From Facilibium subflavum (GTDB lineage: Bacteria; Pseudomonadota; Gammaproteobacteria; Francisellales; Francisellaceae), in assembly GCF_003574485.1 (NCBI RefSeq), contig NZ_QLIT01000084.1:1-47978 (forward strand): 47,978 nucleotides of DNA, read 5' to 3'. Every line of letters begins with the position of its first letter. Position 1 is the stretch's first letter. Under the pieces are notes generated by a model that had not been told where the DNA came from, did no database searches, and was given only the letters and a program-made list of their open reading frames with translations. Positions 36,605 through 45,401 of the stretch are shown here, in pieces. Made by a program: the position numbers and the translations under genes.

Positions 36605-37036
36605 ATGCTAAGAGTCAGTAAACTTGCTGATTATGCCGTGATGATTGTGGTGAAAATGGCAAATGATCCACAAAGGCTTTTTAGTGCAACTGAATTAGTG
36701 GCGATGACACGATTAAATCTGCCGACTGTTCGCAAGCTCTTAAAGCTATTAAGCATAAAGGCGGTGTTAAAAGCAAAACGTGGTGCAGAAGGCGGTTATG
36801 TGCTGGCACGGCAGGCAGAGAATATTTCAATGGTGGATATTATCGAAGCAATCGATGGTCCCATTGCTTTTACAGAATGTTGTGTCGATGATGAAAATCG
36901 TTGTCGAATGATTCACTGTCAGATGCATAGCCACTGGCTGTTAATTAACCACAAGGTAAGAGCAGCGCTTGGTGATTTTTCACTAAAAGCGCTGGCTGAT
37001 ACGCAAAGAAATCAAGAGATTAATCACAATGGCTGA
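36605..37036 (+). CDS. Rrf2-family Fe-S regulator of the SUF system
   Basis: A 143-aa Rrf2 transcription factor. The winged helix (about 1-70) has [19 protein letters not shown] and [13 protein letters not shown]. Cysteines in [14 protein letters not shown] can bind an Fe-S cluster. I start at ATG 36605, because MLRxSKLxDYA is the family start; the frame is open back to 36581. It overlaps sufB by 8 bp and probably senses cluster supply to control the operon, as related SUF/IscR regulators do. Confidence 0.9.
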   Translation: MLRVSKLADYAVMIVVKMANDPQRLFSATELVAMTRLNLPTVRKLLKLLSIKAVLKAKRGAEGGYVLARQAENISMVDIIEAIDGPIAFTECCVDDENRCRMIHCQMHSHWLLINHKVRAALGDFSLKALADTQRNQEINHNG

Positions 37037-38471
37037 TGAGAAAATAAATAAATTAATCGATCAGGAATACAAACACGGTTTTACGACAGATATCGAGCAG
37101 GAAACTTTTCCTGTTGGACTTAATGAGGCAGTAATTGCACAGATTTCGGCGAAAAAAAATGAACCGGAATTTATGCTTAAATGGCGGCTTGAAGCCTATC
37201 AGAAATGGCTTGAGATGAAAGAGCCAACCTGGGCACACGTTAAATATGAACCGATTGATTATCAAACAATTAGTTATTATTCTGCGCCAAAGTCAGATAA
37301 AGACAGACCAAAATCTTTGGATGAAGTTGATCCTGAGCTTTTGGATACATATAACAAGCTTGGTATTCCGCTACATGAACAGGAAATGTTAGCAGGGGTT
37401 GCCGTTGATGCCGTTTTTGACTCGGTTTCTGTGGTCACGACTTTTAAAGAAAAGCTTGCAGAGGCCGGTGTGATTTTTTGCCCAATCTCAGAGGCCGTGC
37501 AAAAGTACCCAGAATTAGTACAAAAATATCTAGGCTCGGTTGTCCCGCAAGCTGACAATTATTTTGCCGCACTAAACTCAGCTGTTTTCAGTGATGGCTC
37601 ATTTGTTTATATTCCAAAAGGTGTTCGCTGTCCGATGGAGTTATCAACCTATTTTCGTATCAATGCATCTAACACGGGGCAATTTGAACGTACCTTGATT
37701 GTTGCCGATGAAGGCAGCTATGTGAGTTATCTTGAGGGCTGTACAGCACCAATGCGTGATGAAAATCAACTGCATGCAGCCGTTGTAGAACTGGTTGCAT
37801 TAAAAGATGCTGAAATCAAATATTCAACGGTGCAAAACTGGTACCCAGGAGATAAAGAAGGTAAGGGTGGTATTTATAATTTTGTCACCAAGCGCGGCTT
37901 GTGTAAGGGTGATAATGCCAAGATTTCCTGGACACAGATTGAAACAGGCTCGGCGATTACCTGGAAATATCCATCGGTGATCTTGCGTGGTGATAATAGT
38001 GTTGGTGAGTTTTATTCTGTTGCATTAACACGACATGCACAACAAGCTGATACCGGTACTAAGATGATCCATATGGGTAAAAATACGAAAAGTACGATTA
38101 TCTCTAAAGGGATTTCAGCAGGCCATGCACAAAATGCTTATCGTGGTTTGGTGCGTATTTTACCGACTGCGGATAATGCGCGTAACTTTTCACAATGTGA
38201 CTCCTTGTTAATTGGGCATGATTGTGGGGCGCACACGTACCCTTATATTGAAAATAAAAATAAAACGGCGCAATTAGAACATGAAGCGACAACTTCAAAA
38301 ATCTCTGATGAACAGCTTTTTTATTGTCGTCAACGTGGGATGTCTGAAGAGGATGCTGTGGCGATGATTGTCAATGGGTTTTGTAAAGATGTTTTCAAGA
38401 AGCTACCACTTGAGTTTGCAGTAGAAGCGCAGAAGCTAATGGAAGTCAGTTTGGAAGGGGCGATTGGTTAA
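37029..38471 (+). CDS. sufB: Fe-S cluster scaffold protein SufB
   Basis: A 480-aa SufB. Typical segments are [51 protein letters not shown]-like [10 protein letters not shown], and [20 protein letters not shown] near the C terminus, with the conserved cysteine and histidine pair. It forms the SufBC2D scaffold. It starts inside the end of the regulator gene and is 22 bp from sufC. Confidence 0.97.
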   Translation: MADEKINKLIDQEYKHGFTTDIEQETFPVGLNEAVIAQISAKKNEPEFMLKWRLEAYQKWLEMKEPTWAHVKYEPIDYQTISYYSAPKSDKDRPKSLDEVDPELLDTYNKLGIPLHEQEMLAGVAVDAVFDSVSVVTTFKEKLAEAGVIFCPISEAVQKYPELVQKYLGSVVPQADNYFAALNSAVFSDGSFVYIPKGVRCPMELSTYFRINASNTGQFERTLIVADEGSYVSYLEGCTAPMRDENQLHAAVVELVALKDAEIKYSTVQNWYPGDKEGKGGIYNFVTKRGLCKGDNAKISWTQIETGSAITWKYPSVILRGDNSVGEFYSVALTRHAQQADTGTKMIHMGKNTKSTIISKGISAGHAQNAYRGLVRILPTADNARNFSQCDSLLIGHDCGAHTYPYIENKNKTAQLEHEATTSKISDEQLFYCRQRGMSEEDAVAMIVNGFCKDVFKKLPLEFAVEAQKLMEVSLEGAIG

Positions 38472-38493
38472 TTAATCAAAACGGTGAAGATAC

Positions 38494-39237
38494 ATGTTAT
38501 TAGAAATTAAAAATTTACACGTAAGTGTTGAAGGTAAAAAGATTTTAAAAGGGATTGATTTGACGGTTAAATCCGGTGAAATCCATGCAATTATGGGGCC
38601 AAATGGTGCAGGAAAAAGTACGTTGGGTAATGTTTTAGCTGGCAAAGAAGGCTATAGTATTACTCAAGGTCAGGTTTTGTTTAATGGGAAAGATCTTTTG
38701 GCGTTGGATGCATCTGAACGTGCAGCATTAGGTGTTTTTTTGGGTTTCCAATATCCTGTTGAAATTCCAGGGGTCAGTAACACGCAATTTTTGAAAACTG
38801 CCGTTAATAGTGTGCGTAAAGCAAAGGGTGAGAGTGAGCTTGATGCGATGCAGTTTATGAAGCAATTGCGTGAGAATATGGAAATTTTAAAAATGGATAA
38901 TAAATACATGAAACGTGGTGTGAATGAAGGCTTCTCAGGCGGTGAAAAAAAGCGCAATGAAATGCTGCAAATGATGATGCTGGCGCCTTCACTTTGCGTG
39001 TTGGATGAAACTGATTCAGGATTGGATATCGATGCGCTGCAAATCGTATCAAAGGGAGCAAATCATATGCGCAGCAGTCAAAGAGGATTTATTGTGATCA
39101 CACACTATCAGCGCTTGTTAAATTACATTCAACCAGATTTTGTTCACGTTTTGTTTGATGGGAAAATTGTAAAATCAGGTGATAAGTCATTAGCGCTTGA
39201 ATTAGAAGAAAAAGGCTATGCCTGGATTAATGAATAA
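38494..39237 (+). CDS. sufC: SufC ATPase
   Basis: A 247-aa ABC-type ATPase of the SUF complex. Walker A GPNGAGKST, signature FSGGEKKRNE (the SufC variant of LSGGQ), Walker B LCVLDETDSGLDIDAL and H-loop ITHYQRLL are all visible. It drives conformational change of SufB-SufD. It lies 11 bp before sufD. Confidence 0.97.
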   Translation: MLLEIKNLHVSVEGKKILKGIDLTVKSGEIHAIMGPNGAGKSTLGNVLAGKEGYSITQGQVLFNGKDLLALDASERAALGVFLGFQYPVEIPGVSNTQFLKTAVNSVRKAKGESELDAMQFMKQLRENMEILKMDNKYMKRGVNEGFSGGEKKRNEMLQMMMLAPSLCVLDETDSGLDIDALQIVSKGANHMRSSQRGFIVITHYQRLLNYIQPDFVHVLFDGKIVKSGDKSLALELEEKGYAWINE

Positions 39238-39248
39238 GGGCGTCTAAA

Positions 39249-40493
39249 ATGCTAAATTTAGAAAAATCGCTACAAGATGTTTTCCATGATATTGCTGATG
39301 CGATGGTATTGCGTCAAAGCTTATGGGATGATTTTATCACACAAGGGCTGCCAACGAGAAAACAAGAGCATTGGAAATATACAGATTTACAACGCCTTTA
39401 TCAAAAGCATAATATCGACATGGTAAAGCTTACAACGGAAAAAAACCAGGCTGATCATTATCTTGATACATTAGCGTTATCCCATGATGCTTATCATATT
39501 GTTATTATGGATGGTGAAATCGCTTTTGATAAGACACCAGATGGCGTTGAGGTGAAAAGCGCATTGTTGGATATTGCCCAAACACGCCCGCTTCATACGA
39601 CAATACTGTTGAATCAGGCGCTAGCCATTTCAGGCGTAGAGATAAAGGTTCAGGAAAATATCATACTGGATAAACCTATTCAAATAAATTATGTGCAGAC
39701 AAAGGCCTGTGATCATAAGGTGATTAATTATCGCAATAAAATCACCTTATCAAAAGCCTCAAGTTGTGTGATTAATGAGTGTTTTATCAGCCTGAGTGAT
39801 AAAGATGCCGCATTAAATATATGTACTGATTATGTGTTAAAAGCACATGCTTCATGTACTTATGATATGATCTCAGATCCAGCGCAGATGCGCGTGTTGT
39901 TAACCAATACGGTAAATATTGATCTACAGAATAATGCGCAGTTTAAAACATTTCAGTTGTCAGCGAACAGTGCGTTAACACGCTATGACTTTATCGTCAA
40001 TCTCAATAGTGAACAAGCATTGTTCGATGCACAAGGGATCTATACCTTGTCTGATAATGCACATACAGATTACCATTTCTATGTCAATCACTTAGCCTCA
40101 AATACGACCAGTAATGTGAATTTTAGAGGAATCGTTGGTGCTCAGGCAAAAGCAACATTTAATGCCAAAGCCTATGTTGCACCAGGTATTCATGGTATTA
40201 AAGCGCTACAGAACAATCGAAATATTCAATTGACAAACACAGCTGAAATCAATACCAAGCCTGAGCTTGAGATTTATTCAGATGATGTTATATGTTCACA
40301 TGGTGCGACAATTGGTCAGTTAGATCAGCAAGCCTTGTTCTATCTTTTAAGCCGAGGGATTCCACATGCAAAATCAATTGAGCTTTTAATTGAAGGGTTT
40401 GCAAAAGAGCTTATTGTACTGCTTCAGCGCTCTGAAACAGTTGTTGAGCGTTATTTGGAAAAGTTTTCACAGGCAATTAGCCAACTTGTATAG
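39249..40493 (+). CDS. sufD: SufD, SUF scaffold partner
   Basis: A 414-aa SufD. The N terminus has LPTRKQEHWKYTDLQRLY. The beta-helix core ends with FNAKAYVAPGIHGIKALQNN, then CSHGATIGQLDQQALFYLLSRGI, which holds the conserved histidine. It is the last suf gene here. The cysteine desulfurase SufS and SufE/SufU, common next genes, do not follow. Confidence 0.95.
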   Translation: MLNLEKSLQDVFHDIADAMVLRQSLWDDFITQGLPTRKQEHWKYTDLQRLYQKHNIDMVKLTTEKNQADHYLDTLALSHDAYHIVIMDGEIAFDKTPDGVEVKSALLDIAQTRPLHTTILLNQALAISGVEIKVQENIILDKPIQINYVQTKACDHKVINYRNKITLSKASSCVINECFISLSDKDAALNICTDYVLKAHASCTYDMISDPAQMRVLLTNTVNIDLQNNAQFKTFQLSANSALTRYDFIVNLNSEQALFDAQGIYTLSDNAHTDYHFYVNHLASNTTSNVNFRGIVGAQAKATFNAKAYVAPGIHGIKALQNNRNIQLTNTAEINTKPELEIYSDDVICSHGATIGQLDQQALFYLLSRGIPHAKSIELLIEGFAKELIVLLQRSETVVERYLEKFSQAISQLV

Positions 40494-40580
40494 CATAGAG
40501 ATATTAAAGTGATATGCGGGCTTGGGAAATAAAGGGAAATACGTTATGATTGTCGGTATTATAAACTATCAGGTGCGCTA

Positions 40581-41252
40581 ATGCCTTTTTCTTTTCAACA
40601 CTATGTTTTTGACTTAGATAATACACTTTATCCATCAAGTTGTTCTTTTTTTGATTTGCAATTAGAGAATATGTCTGATTTTATTCAACAAAAGCTTGAT
40701 ATTTCAAGGCATGAAGCAGATTTTTTGCGTGAAGATTATTATCATAGTTTTGGAACAACGATGCATGGTTTAATGGCAAATCATGGGATTGATGCAAATG
40801 AATTTCTTGCGGCAATCGATGATTTGCCTCTGGATCGTTTGCAGCCGGATAATCCGCTTTTAGAAAAGCTTTCTTATTTACAAAATCAAGGCAAGCACTT
40901 ATCTATTTTCACTAATGGCTCGCGCTTTCATGCGCACCGTGTGATGAAAAAACTAAAATTAGATACAATATTTGAAGATGTGGTTACTTTGGAATGTACA
41001 GGGCTTATTCCCAAGCCCAAGGAAGAAGCCTTTTTATATTGCTTTGAGCATTTAAAAATTGATCCCCAGCAAGCAGTATTTTTCGAGGACTCTTCGCATA
41101 ATCTTATTACGGCTAAAGCCTTTGGCATGAAAACAGTCTTGGTTAATGCTGATGATACAGCGCATGCACGATTTATTGCGCACCCTGAAATTGATTATTT
41201 TGTTGATGATGTCGAAAGTTTCTTTCAACGTCAGTTTCTTGCCAAGCGCTAA
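40581..41252 (+). CDS. HAD-family pyrimidine 5'-nucleotidase-like phosphatase
   Basis: A 223-aa HAD hydrolase. Motif I is FDLDNTLYPSSC with nucleophile and acid aspartates. The cap is helical. Motif II is FTNGS, motif III the lysine in PKPKEEAF, and motif IV FFEDSSHN. The DNTLYP form is typical of the pyr-5-nucleotidase group (Sdt1/Phm8-like). The substrate, probably UMP/CMP or a phosphosugar, is inferred. Confidence 0.87.
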   Translation: MPFSFQHYVFDLDNTLYPSSCSFFDLQLENMSDFIQQKLDISRHEADFLREDYYHSFGTTMHGLMANHGIDANEFLAAIDDLPLDRLQPDNPLLEKLSYLQNQGKHLSIFTNGSRFHAHRVMKKLKLDTIFEDVVTLECTGLIPKPKEEAFLYCFEHLKIDPQQAVFFEDSSHNLITAKAFGMKTVLVNADDTAHARFIAHPEIDYFVDDVESFFQRQFLAKR

Positions 41253-41265
41253 GCTTGTTTTATTT
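41243..41265 (+). terminator. short intrinsic terminator after the HAD gene
   Basis: CAAGC-GCTAA-GCTTG followed by TTTTATTT; the gene's TAA lies in the loop. The stem is only 5 bp. It lies in the 11-bp gap between two convergent genes. Confidence 0.4.
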
Positions 41266-42007
41266 ATATAAATAACATCCAGATTCCCATAATTATCATC
41301 ATTATATTTTCAGTTAATGATAAAAAGCCAAGAGGCACTTTACTGTTTCCACCAACACAAGCACATTTAAGTTCACGTTTTTGTATATATACTGCATAAT
41401 AGACTGAGACAGCTCCTATTAAACCTATTACGATTGCAATTACACCAATGAGTGAAGTCAAAATACTTGCTACTATCCCTATGCCAACAAGCGCTTCTGC
41501 AAAGGGGTAAATATATGCATAACGCAGCCATCTCATGGCGAGTAAATCATAAGTGATGAATTGATTCAAAAAGCTTTCAATATCTTGAAGTTTTAACATG
41601 GCTAAAATAGATATACTAAATCCCATAAATAGTTTAACTATAGATGTCAAACTTAATCTATATGTATAACTAGTCGCACAGGCTAATAAAAATGCGATAG
41701 CAAAAACAGCTATAACAGGTGTATATGATTTTTCTTTTTTAGGCTTATTTTCTCCAAAAAATATTAGTAGATCATCATATCCACCGATTCGTTTACCATC
41801 TATAAAAGTTTGTGGCGTCGTTTTTACATTATGTTCTTCTTTAAATTTATCGGTTTCTTCCCTGGTTTTTAGATGATTGTCATCCACTTCATAGCCTTTT
41901 CTTTTCAAAAGATCTTTAGATTTTATACCATAGGGGCAAATATGTTTACTTGTAACCATTCGGTAAAGCGTTGCGTTTTTATTTGTAGATTGTTTATTAT
42001 CACGCAT
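41264..42007 (-). CDS. glutaredoxin-MauE/DoxX-type membrane fusion protein
   Basis: A 247-aa fusion. Residues about 10-85 are a glutaredoxin with a monothiol-type active site ICPYGIKSKDLL and the GSH-binding TTPQTFIDGKRIGGYDDL. After a linker come about five TM helices of the MauE/DoxX type, ending with a CACVGGNSKVPLGF loop and a last helix. I start at ATG 42007, because AGGAGG lies eight bases upstream; the frame is open back to 42073. Such fusions occur in other proteobacteria and may move thiol reducing power across the membrane; the function is not proven. Confidence 0.85.
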   Translation of the reverse strand: MRDNKQSTNKNATLYRMVTSKHICPYGIKSKDLLKRKGYEVDDNHLKTREETDKFKEEHNVKTTPQTFIDGKRIGGYDDLLIFFGENKPKKEKSYTPVIAVFAIAFLLACATSYTYRLSLTSIVKLFMGFSISILAMLKLQDIESFLNQFITYDLLAMRWLRYAYIYPFAEALVGIGIVASILTSLIGVIAIVIGLIGAVSVYYAVYIQKRELKCACVGGNSKVPLGFLSLTENIMMIIMGIWMLFI

Positions 42008-42012
42008 GGTAA

Positions 42013-42021
42013 GCACCTCCT
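42013..42021 (-). promoter_or_regulatory. strong ribosome binding site of the glutaredoxin-MauE gene
   Basis: On the minus strand AGGAGG is followed eight bases later by ATG at 42007. It decides the start in favour of the shorter protein. Confidence 0.65.
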
Positions 42022-42212
42022 GTGGTTTATACATGTTTATAATTCTGCCAAAATTTATGCAAGCTTGAGTCAATCTAACAGCTTGAGCACAACGGTGTCA
42101 CTTCCTGTTGTATCAAAATAAAGGTTACCAAAATAGTTGTTTTTTATCAAAATTTTTGCGACCATTGGGCACTTTTTAAGAGTTAGTATCATACAATATA
42201 AAGTAAAAAGTA

Positions 42213-42791
42213 ATGAAAAGATTTTATTTATATGCTTTGCTATTCATACTTGTTTCTCCACAATGGGTGATTGCAAGTGACAACAGTGTAAACCAAAATG
42301 ATAATACTTCACTAGAAAAAAATGGTGAAAGCACAAAATCGCAAGATGATCAGATACTGGGAGTGAACTATAAAGATTTCTGGCAGTTTCTTAAAGGCAC
42401 ACAACCGGATAATGCGGTATATCTTGGTATGTTTACCTGGCATTTTAACCCACAAAGCAGGCAAGATGATCGATGGTCTAATAATTTAATTGGCGGGCTT
42501 TATAAAAGCATCTTTGTGGGAACCCTGTTAAATTCTTTTAGTGATAGAGCCTTTGTTTTCGGAATTCAACGCAATGTTTATACTGATCAACTATCTCAGA
42601 ATATGCAGATGAATATTGGCTATCGTTTAGGACTTATTACAGGCTATGATGAACGCATGTCTGAATTTGCTAAATATTCACCGGTTTTGCCAATCCCCGA
42701 GCTTTATATGGATTTTGCCTATAAAAATTTTGGTGCTGAGCTTTCATATATCGGGGTTGTGTTTACGGCTAAATTTTTTATTCGTTTTTAG
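42213..42791 (+). CDS. small outer-membrane-type protein, PagP-like pattern
   Basis: A 192-aa protein with a Sec signal peptide (about 1-21, ending WVIAS) and a polar linker. An alternating, aromatic-rich region follows and ends in phenylalanine (TAKFFIRF), as in beta-barrel proteins. Segments such as MFTWHFNP, IGYRLGLITGYDE, SPVLPIPELYMDF and LSYIG loosely follow the PagP palmitoyltransferase pattern, but I see no firm match of its catalytic residues. It precedes glyQ. Barrel localisation is a fair inference; enzymatic role is not. Confidence 0.65.
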   Translation: MKRFYLYALLFILVSPQWVIASDNSVNQNDNTSLEKNGESTKSQDDQILGVNYKDFWQFLKGTQPDNAVYLGMFTWHFNPQSRQDDRWSNNLIGGLYKSIFVGTLLNSFSDRAFVFGIQRNVYTDQLSQNMQMNIGYRLGLITGYDERMSEFAKYSPVLPIPELYMDFAYKNFGAELSYIGVVFTAKFFIRF

Positions 42792-42866
42792 TATTGGACG
42801 TATTGCTGGTGCTTTGTTTTTGGTATACTTGCCAAGGAGTAAAGTAGTAAAACGTTAGGATGATTG

Positions 42867-43766
42867 ATGATAAGCTTCCAAGAGATTATTTTAAAGTTGC
42901 AGCAATACTGGTCAGACAAAGGTTGTGTGATTGTTCAACCTCTGGATATGGAGGTTGGTGCTGGTACTTTTCACCCGGCAACTTTTTTGCGTGCGATTGG
43001 TCCTGAGCACTGGAATGCAGCCTATGTACAACCTTCAAGAAGACCAACAGATGGCCGGTATGGCGAAAACCCTAACCGAGGCCAGCACTATTACCAGTTT
43101 CAGGTAGTGATGAAGCCTTCACCAAAAGAATTTCAGGAACTTTATTTAGGCTCATTGAAAGCCTTGGGGATCGATCCTTTAGAGTATGATATTCGTTTTG
43201 TTGAAGATAATTGGGAGTCGCCAACACTTGGCGCCTGGGGGCTTGGCTGGGAAGTATGGGCCAATGGAATGGAGATTACACAATTTACTTATTTTCAACA
43301 AGTCGGTGGCTTAGAGTGTAAGCCTGTTACAGGTGAGATTACTTATGGGTTAGAACGCTTGGCAATGTATTTGCAAAATGTTGACAGTATGTATGATCTT
43401 TTATGGGCAAATAGTGCCACAGGACCTGTATACTATCGTGATGTCTTTCACCAGAATGAAGTGGAGATGTCGCACTTTAACTTTGAAGAGGCAGATGTCC
43501 CACATTTACTGAAAGAGTTTGATTTTTTAGAAAAGGAAAGTGTAAGGCTTTTAGAAAAAAATCTGGCACTTCCTGCTTATGAAATGATGCTTAAAGCCTC
43601 ACATGTCTTTAATTTACTGGACGCACGTCATGCAATATCAGTAACAGAAAGACAGCGTTATATCTTAAGAGTGCGAGCGTTATCTCGTGGTGTGGCGCAG
43701 GTTTATTATCAAACGCGTGGAGCCTTGGGTTTCCCAATGCTGCAAAATGCAAAACAAAGCGCATAA
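42867..43766 (+). CDS. glyQ: glycyl-tRNA synthetase alpha subunit
   Basis: A 299-aa GlyQ, the catalytic subunit of the alpha2-beta2 enzyme. Signatures are [70 protein letters not shown], and [22 protein letters not shown] chose ATG 42867 with AGGA six bases upstream; a TTG one codon earlier is open. The beta subunit gene glyS, normally adjacent, is absent: rmuC follows. Confidence 0.96.
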   Translation: MISFQEIILKLQQYWSDKGCVIVQPLDMEVGAGTFHPATFLRAIGPEHWNAAYVQPSRRPTDGRYGENPNRGQHYYQFQVVMKPSPKEFQELYLGSLKALGIDPLEYDIRFVEDNWESPTLGAWGLGWEVWANGMEITQFTYFQQVGGLECKPVTGEITYGLERLAMYLQNVDSMYDLLWANSATGPVYYRDVFHQNEVEMSHFNFEEADVPHLLKEFDFLEKESVRLLEKNLALPAYEMMLKASHVFNLLDARHAISVTERQRYILRVRALSRGVAQVYYQTRGALGFPMLQNAKQSA

Positions 43767-43821
43767 GGTATAGGCCGCAAGATATCATTTTTGATACGAA
43801 TATTTTTATAGGGAAGTGACA

Positions 43822-45399
43822 ATGATTTTTATTTACCTTGTGATCGTTGGTGTTGTGGGCTTTTTCTTGGGCTTTTTTACCTTGAAAGGTAAGCTTGCAA
43901 GATTAACAATACACAATAAGGCGTTAGCGCAGCAGCTAGCTGATAGTCAAGCGCATTGCGCAAAGCTTAATACAGATTATCAAGCACTTAATGCGCAATT
44001 TCATCAACAAAGTGATGATTATTTGGTATTAAAAACAGAGCATAAAAACACATGTGCCCAGGTTGAAAGCCTTTCTCAGGAGATTAGCCTCGATAAGCAA
44101 AAACTGGAGATTTATAACAAAGAATCACAAAAGCTTAACAGTGACAATGCGACACAGCAGCAATATATTAAATCGTTAGAAAAGGATAATGAACGATTGG
44201 TAAGTGATCAAAATGCACTAAAAGAGAGATTTGAGTCCTATCAATCAAATGCTGAAGCACAAAGACAGCAACTGCAACAAAAAAATGCCAATCAGCAGGT
44301 TGAAATTGCCGAGCTTAAAAAGTATATAGGTGAATATGAAAAAAGTGCGAAAGAAAAACTTGCTTTGTTAGAAGAAGCAAAGCAGAGCTTAAGCGTGCAG
44401 TTTGAGAATCTGGCCAATCGTATCTTTGAAGAAAAAGGCGAGAAATTTACAAATCAAAATAAAGTAAACCTCTCAGAAGTCTTGCAGCCGTTTAAGCAGC
44501 AGATGAGCGAGTTTAAGAAGAAAGTTGATGATGTCTATATTCATGAGGCAAAAGAGCGTGCTTCTTTAAAGCAAGAAGTTAATAAACTTTTTGAGCTGAA
44601 TCAGGTGATGAATCAAGAGGCGCAGAATCTTACCAAAGCATTAAAGGGTGATAAAAAGTTGCAAGGTGACTGGGGTGAGGTCGTATTAGAGCGTGTATTA
44701 GAGACCTCTGGACTTCGTAAGGGGTATGAGTATGATACACAATTGTCTTTTAAAAATGATGAGCAAAAGACATTCCGCCCGGATGTGATTGTGCATTTGC
44801 CTGATGGTAAAGATGTTATTGTTGATGCTAAAGTATCATTGGTAAGCTATGATGCTTATACAAAAGCTGATGGTGAAATGCAAAAGCAGCAATGTTTGAA
44901 AAAGCATATTGAAGCGGTGCGTCAGCATGTAAGTTTACTATCAGAAAAAGGCTATGAAAACTTATCAGGTATTAATTCACTTGACTTTGTGCTTATGTTT
45001 ATTCCAATTGAAGCAGCTTTTGTCTTGGCGTTCCAACACGATGACAGGCTGTTTCAAGAAGCATTTAAAAAGCGTATTATTATCGTCACACCAACAACAC
45101 TTTTGGCAACCTTGGGTACGATTCGAAATACATGGAAATATGAACAGATTAATAAAAATGCTGAAGAGATTTCAGATCGTGCTGGCAAGATGCTTGATAA
45201 GTTTCGTGGATTTATAGAGGATATTGAAAACCTTGGAAAGCATATCCACAAAACACAGGATTTATATGATAATAGTCTAAACAAACTAACCAAAGGCCGT
45301 GGAAACCTGATTGCGCAGGCAAGCCAGCTAAAAGCACTGGGTGTACAGATGAAAAAAGACTTACCACAAAGCATTATTGAACAATCTGAGATTGAATAG
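43822..45399 (+). CDS. rmuC: DNA recombination protein RmuC
   Basis: A 525-aa RmuC. One N-terminal TM helix (about 2-20) is followed by a long coiled coil (about 30-200, Gln/Lys/Glu-rich). The RmuC nuclease-like domain then runs to about 500: LQGDWGEVVLERVLETSGL, FRPDVIVHLPDGKDVIVDAK, FIPIEAAF and IIVTPTTLLATLGTIRNTWK. It limits inversions and recombination in E. coli. Start ATG 43822 with GGGAAG upstream; a GTG two codons earlier is open. It ends two bases before the GDPD-CinA gene. Confidence 0.93.
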   Translation: MIFIYLVIVGVVGFFLGFFTLKGKLARLTIHNKALAQQLADSQAHCAKLNTDYQALNAQFHQQSDDYLVLKTEHKNTCAQVESLSQEISLDKQKLEIYNKESQKLNSDNATQQQYIKSLEKDNERLVSDQNALKERFESYQSNAEAQRQQLQQKNANQQVEIAELKKYIGEYEKSAKEKLALLEEAKQSLSVQFENLANRIFEEKGEKFTNQNKVNLSEVLQPFKQQMSEFKKKVDDVYIHEAKERASLKQEVNKLFELNQVMNQEAQNLTKALKGDKKLQGDWGEVVLERVLETSGLRKGYEYDTQLSFKNDEQKTFRPDVIVHLPDGKDVIVDAKVSLVSYDAYTKADGEMQKQQCLKKHIEAVRQHVSLLSEKGYENLSGINSLDFVLMFIPIEAAFVLAFQHDDRLFQEAFKKRIIIVTPTTLLATLGTIRNTWKYEQINKNAEEISDRAGKMLDKFRGFIEDIENLGKHIHKTQDLYDNSLNKLTKGRGNLIAQASQLKALGVQMKKDLPQSIIEQSEIE

Positions 45400-45401
45400 C
45401 A

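Noticed and set aside
42042-42087. MerR-type metal-responsive promoter for the glutaredoxin-MauE gene
   Set aside because: TTGACT and a CAGAAT about 20 bp apart can be found, but the central dyad expected inside the spacer is missing; only the direct repeat is kept as an observation.
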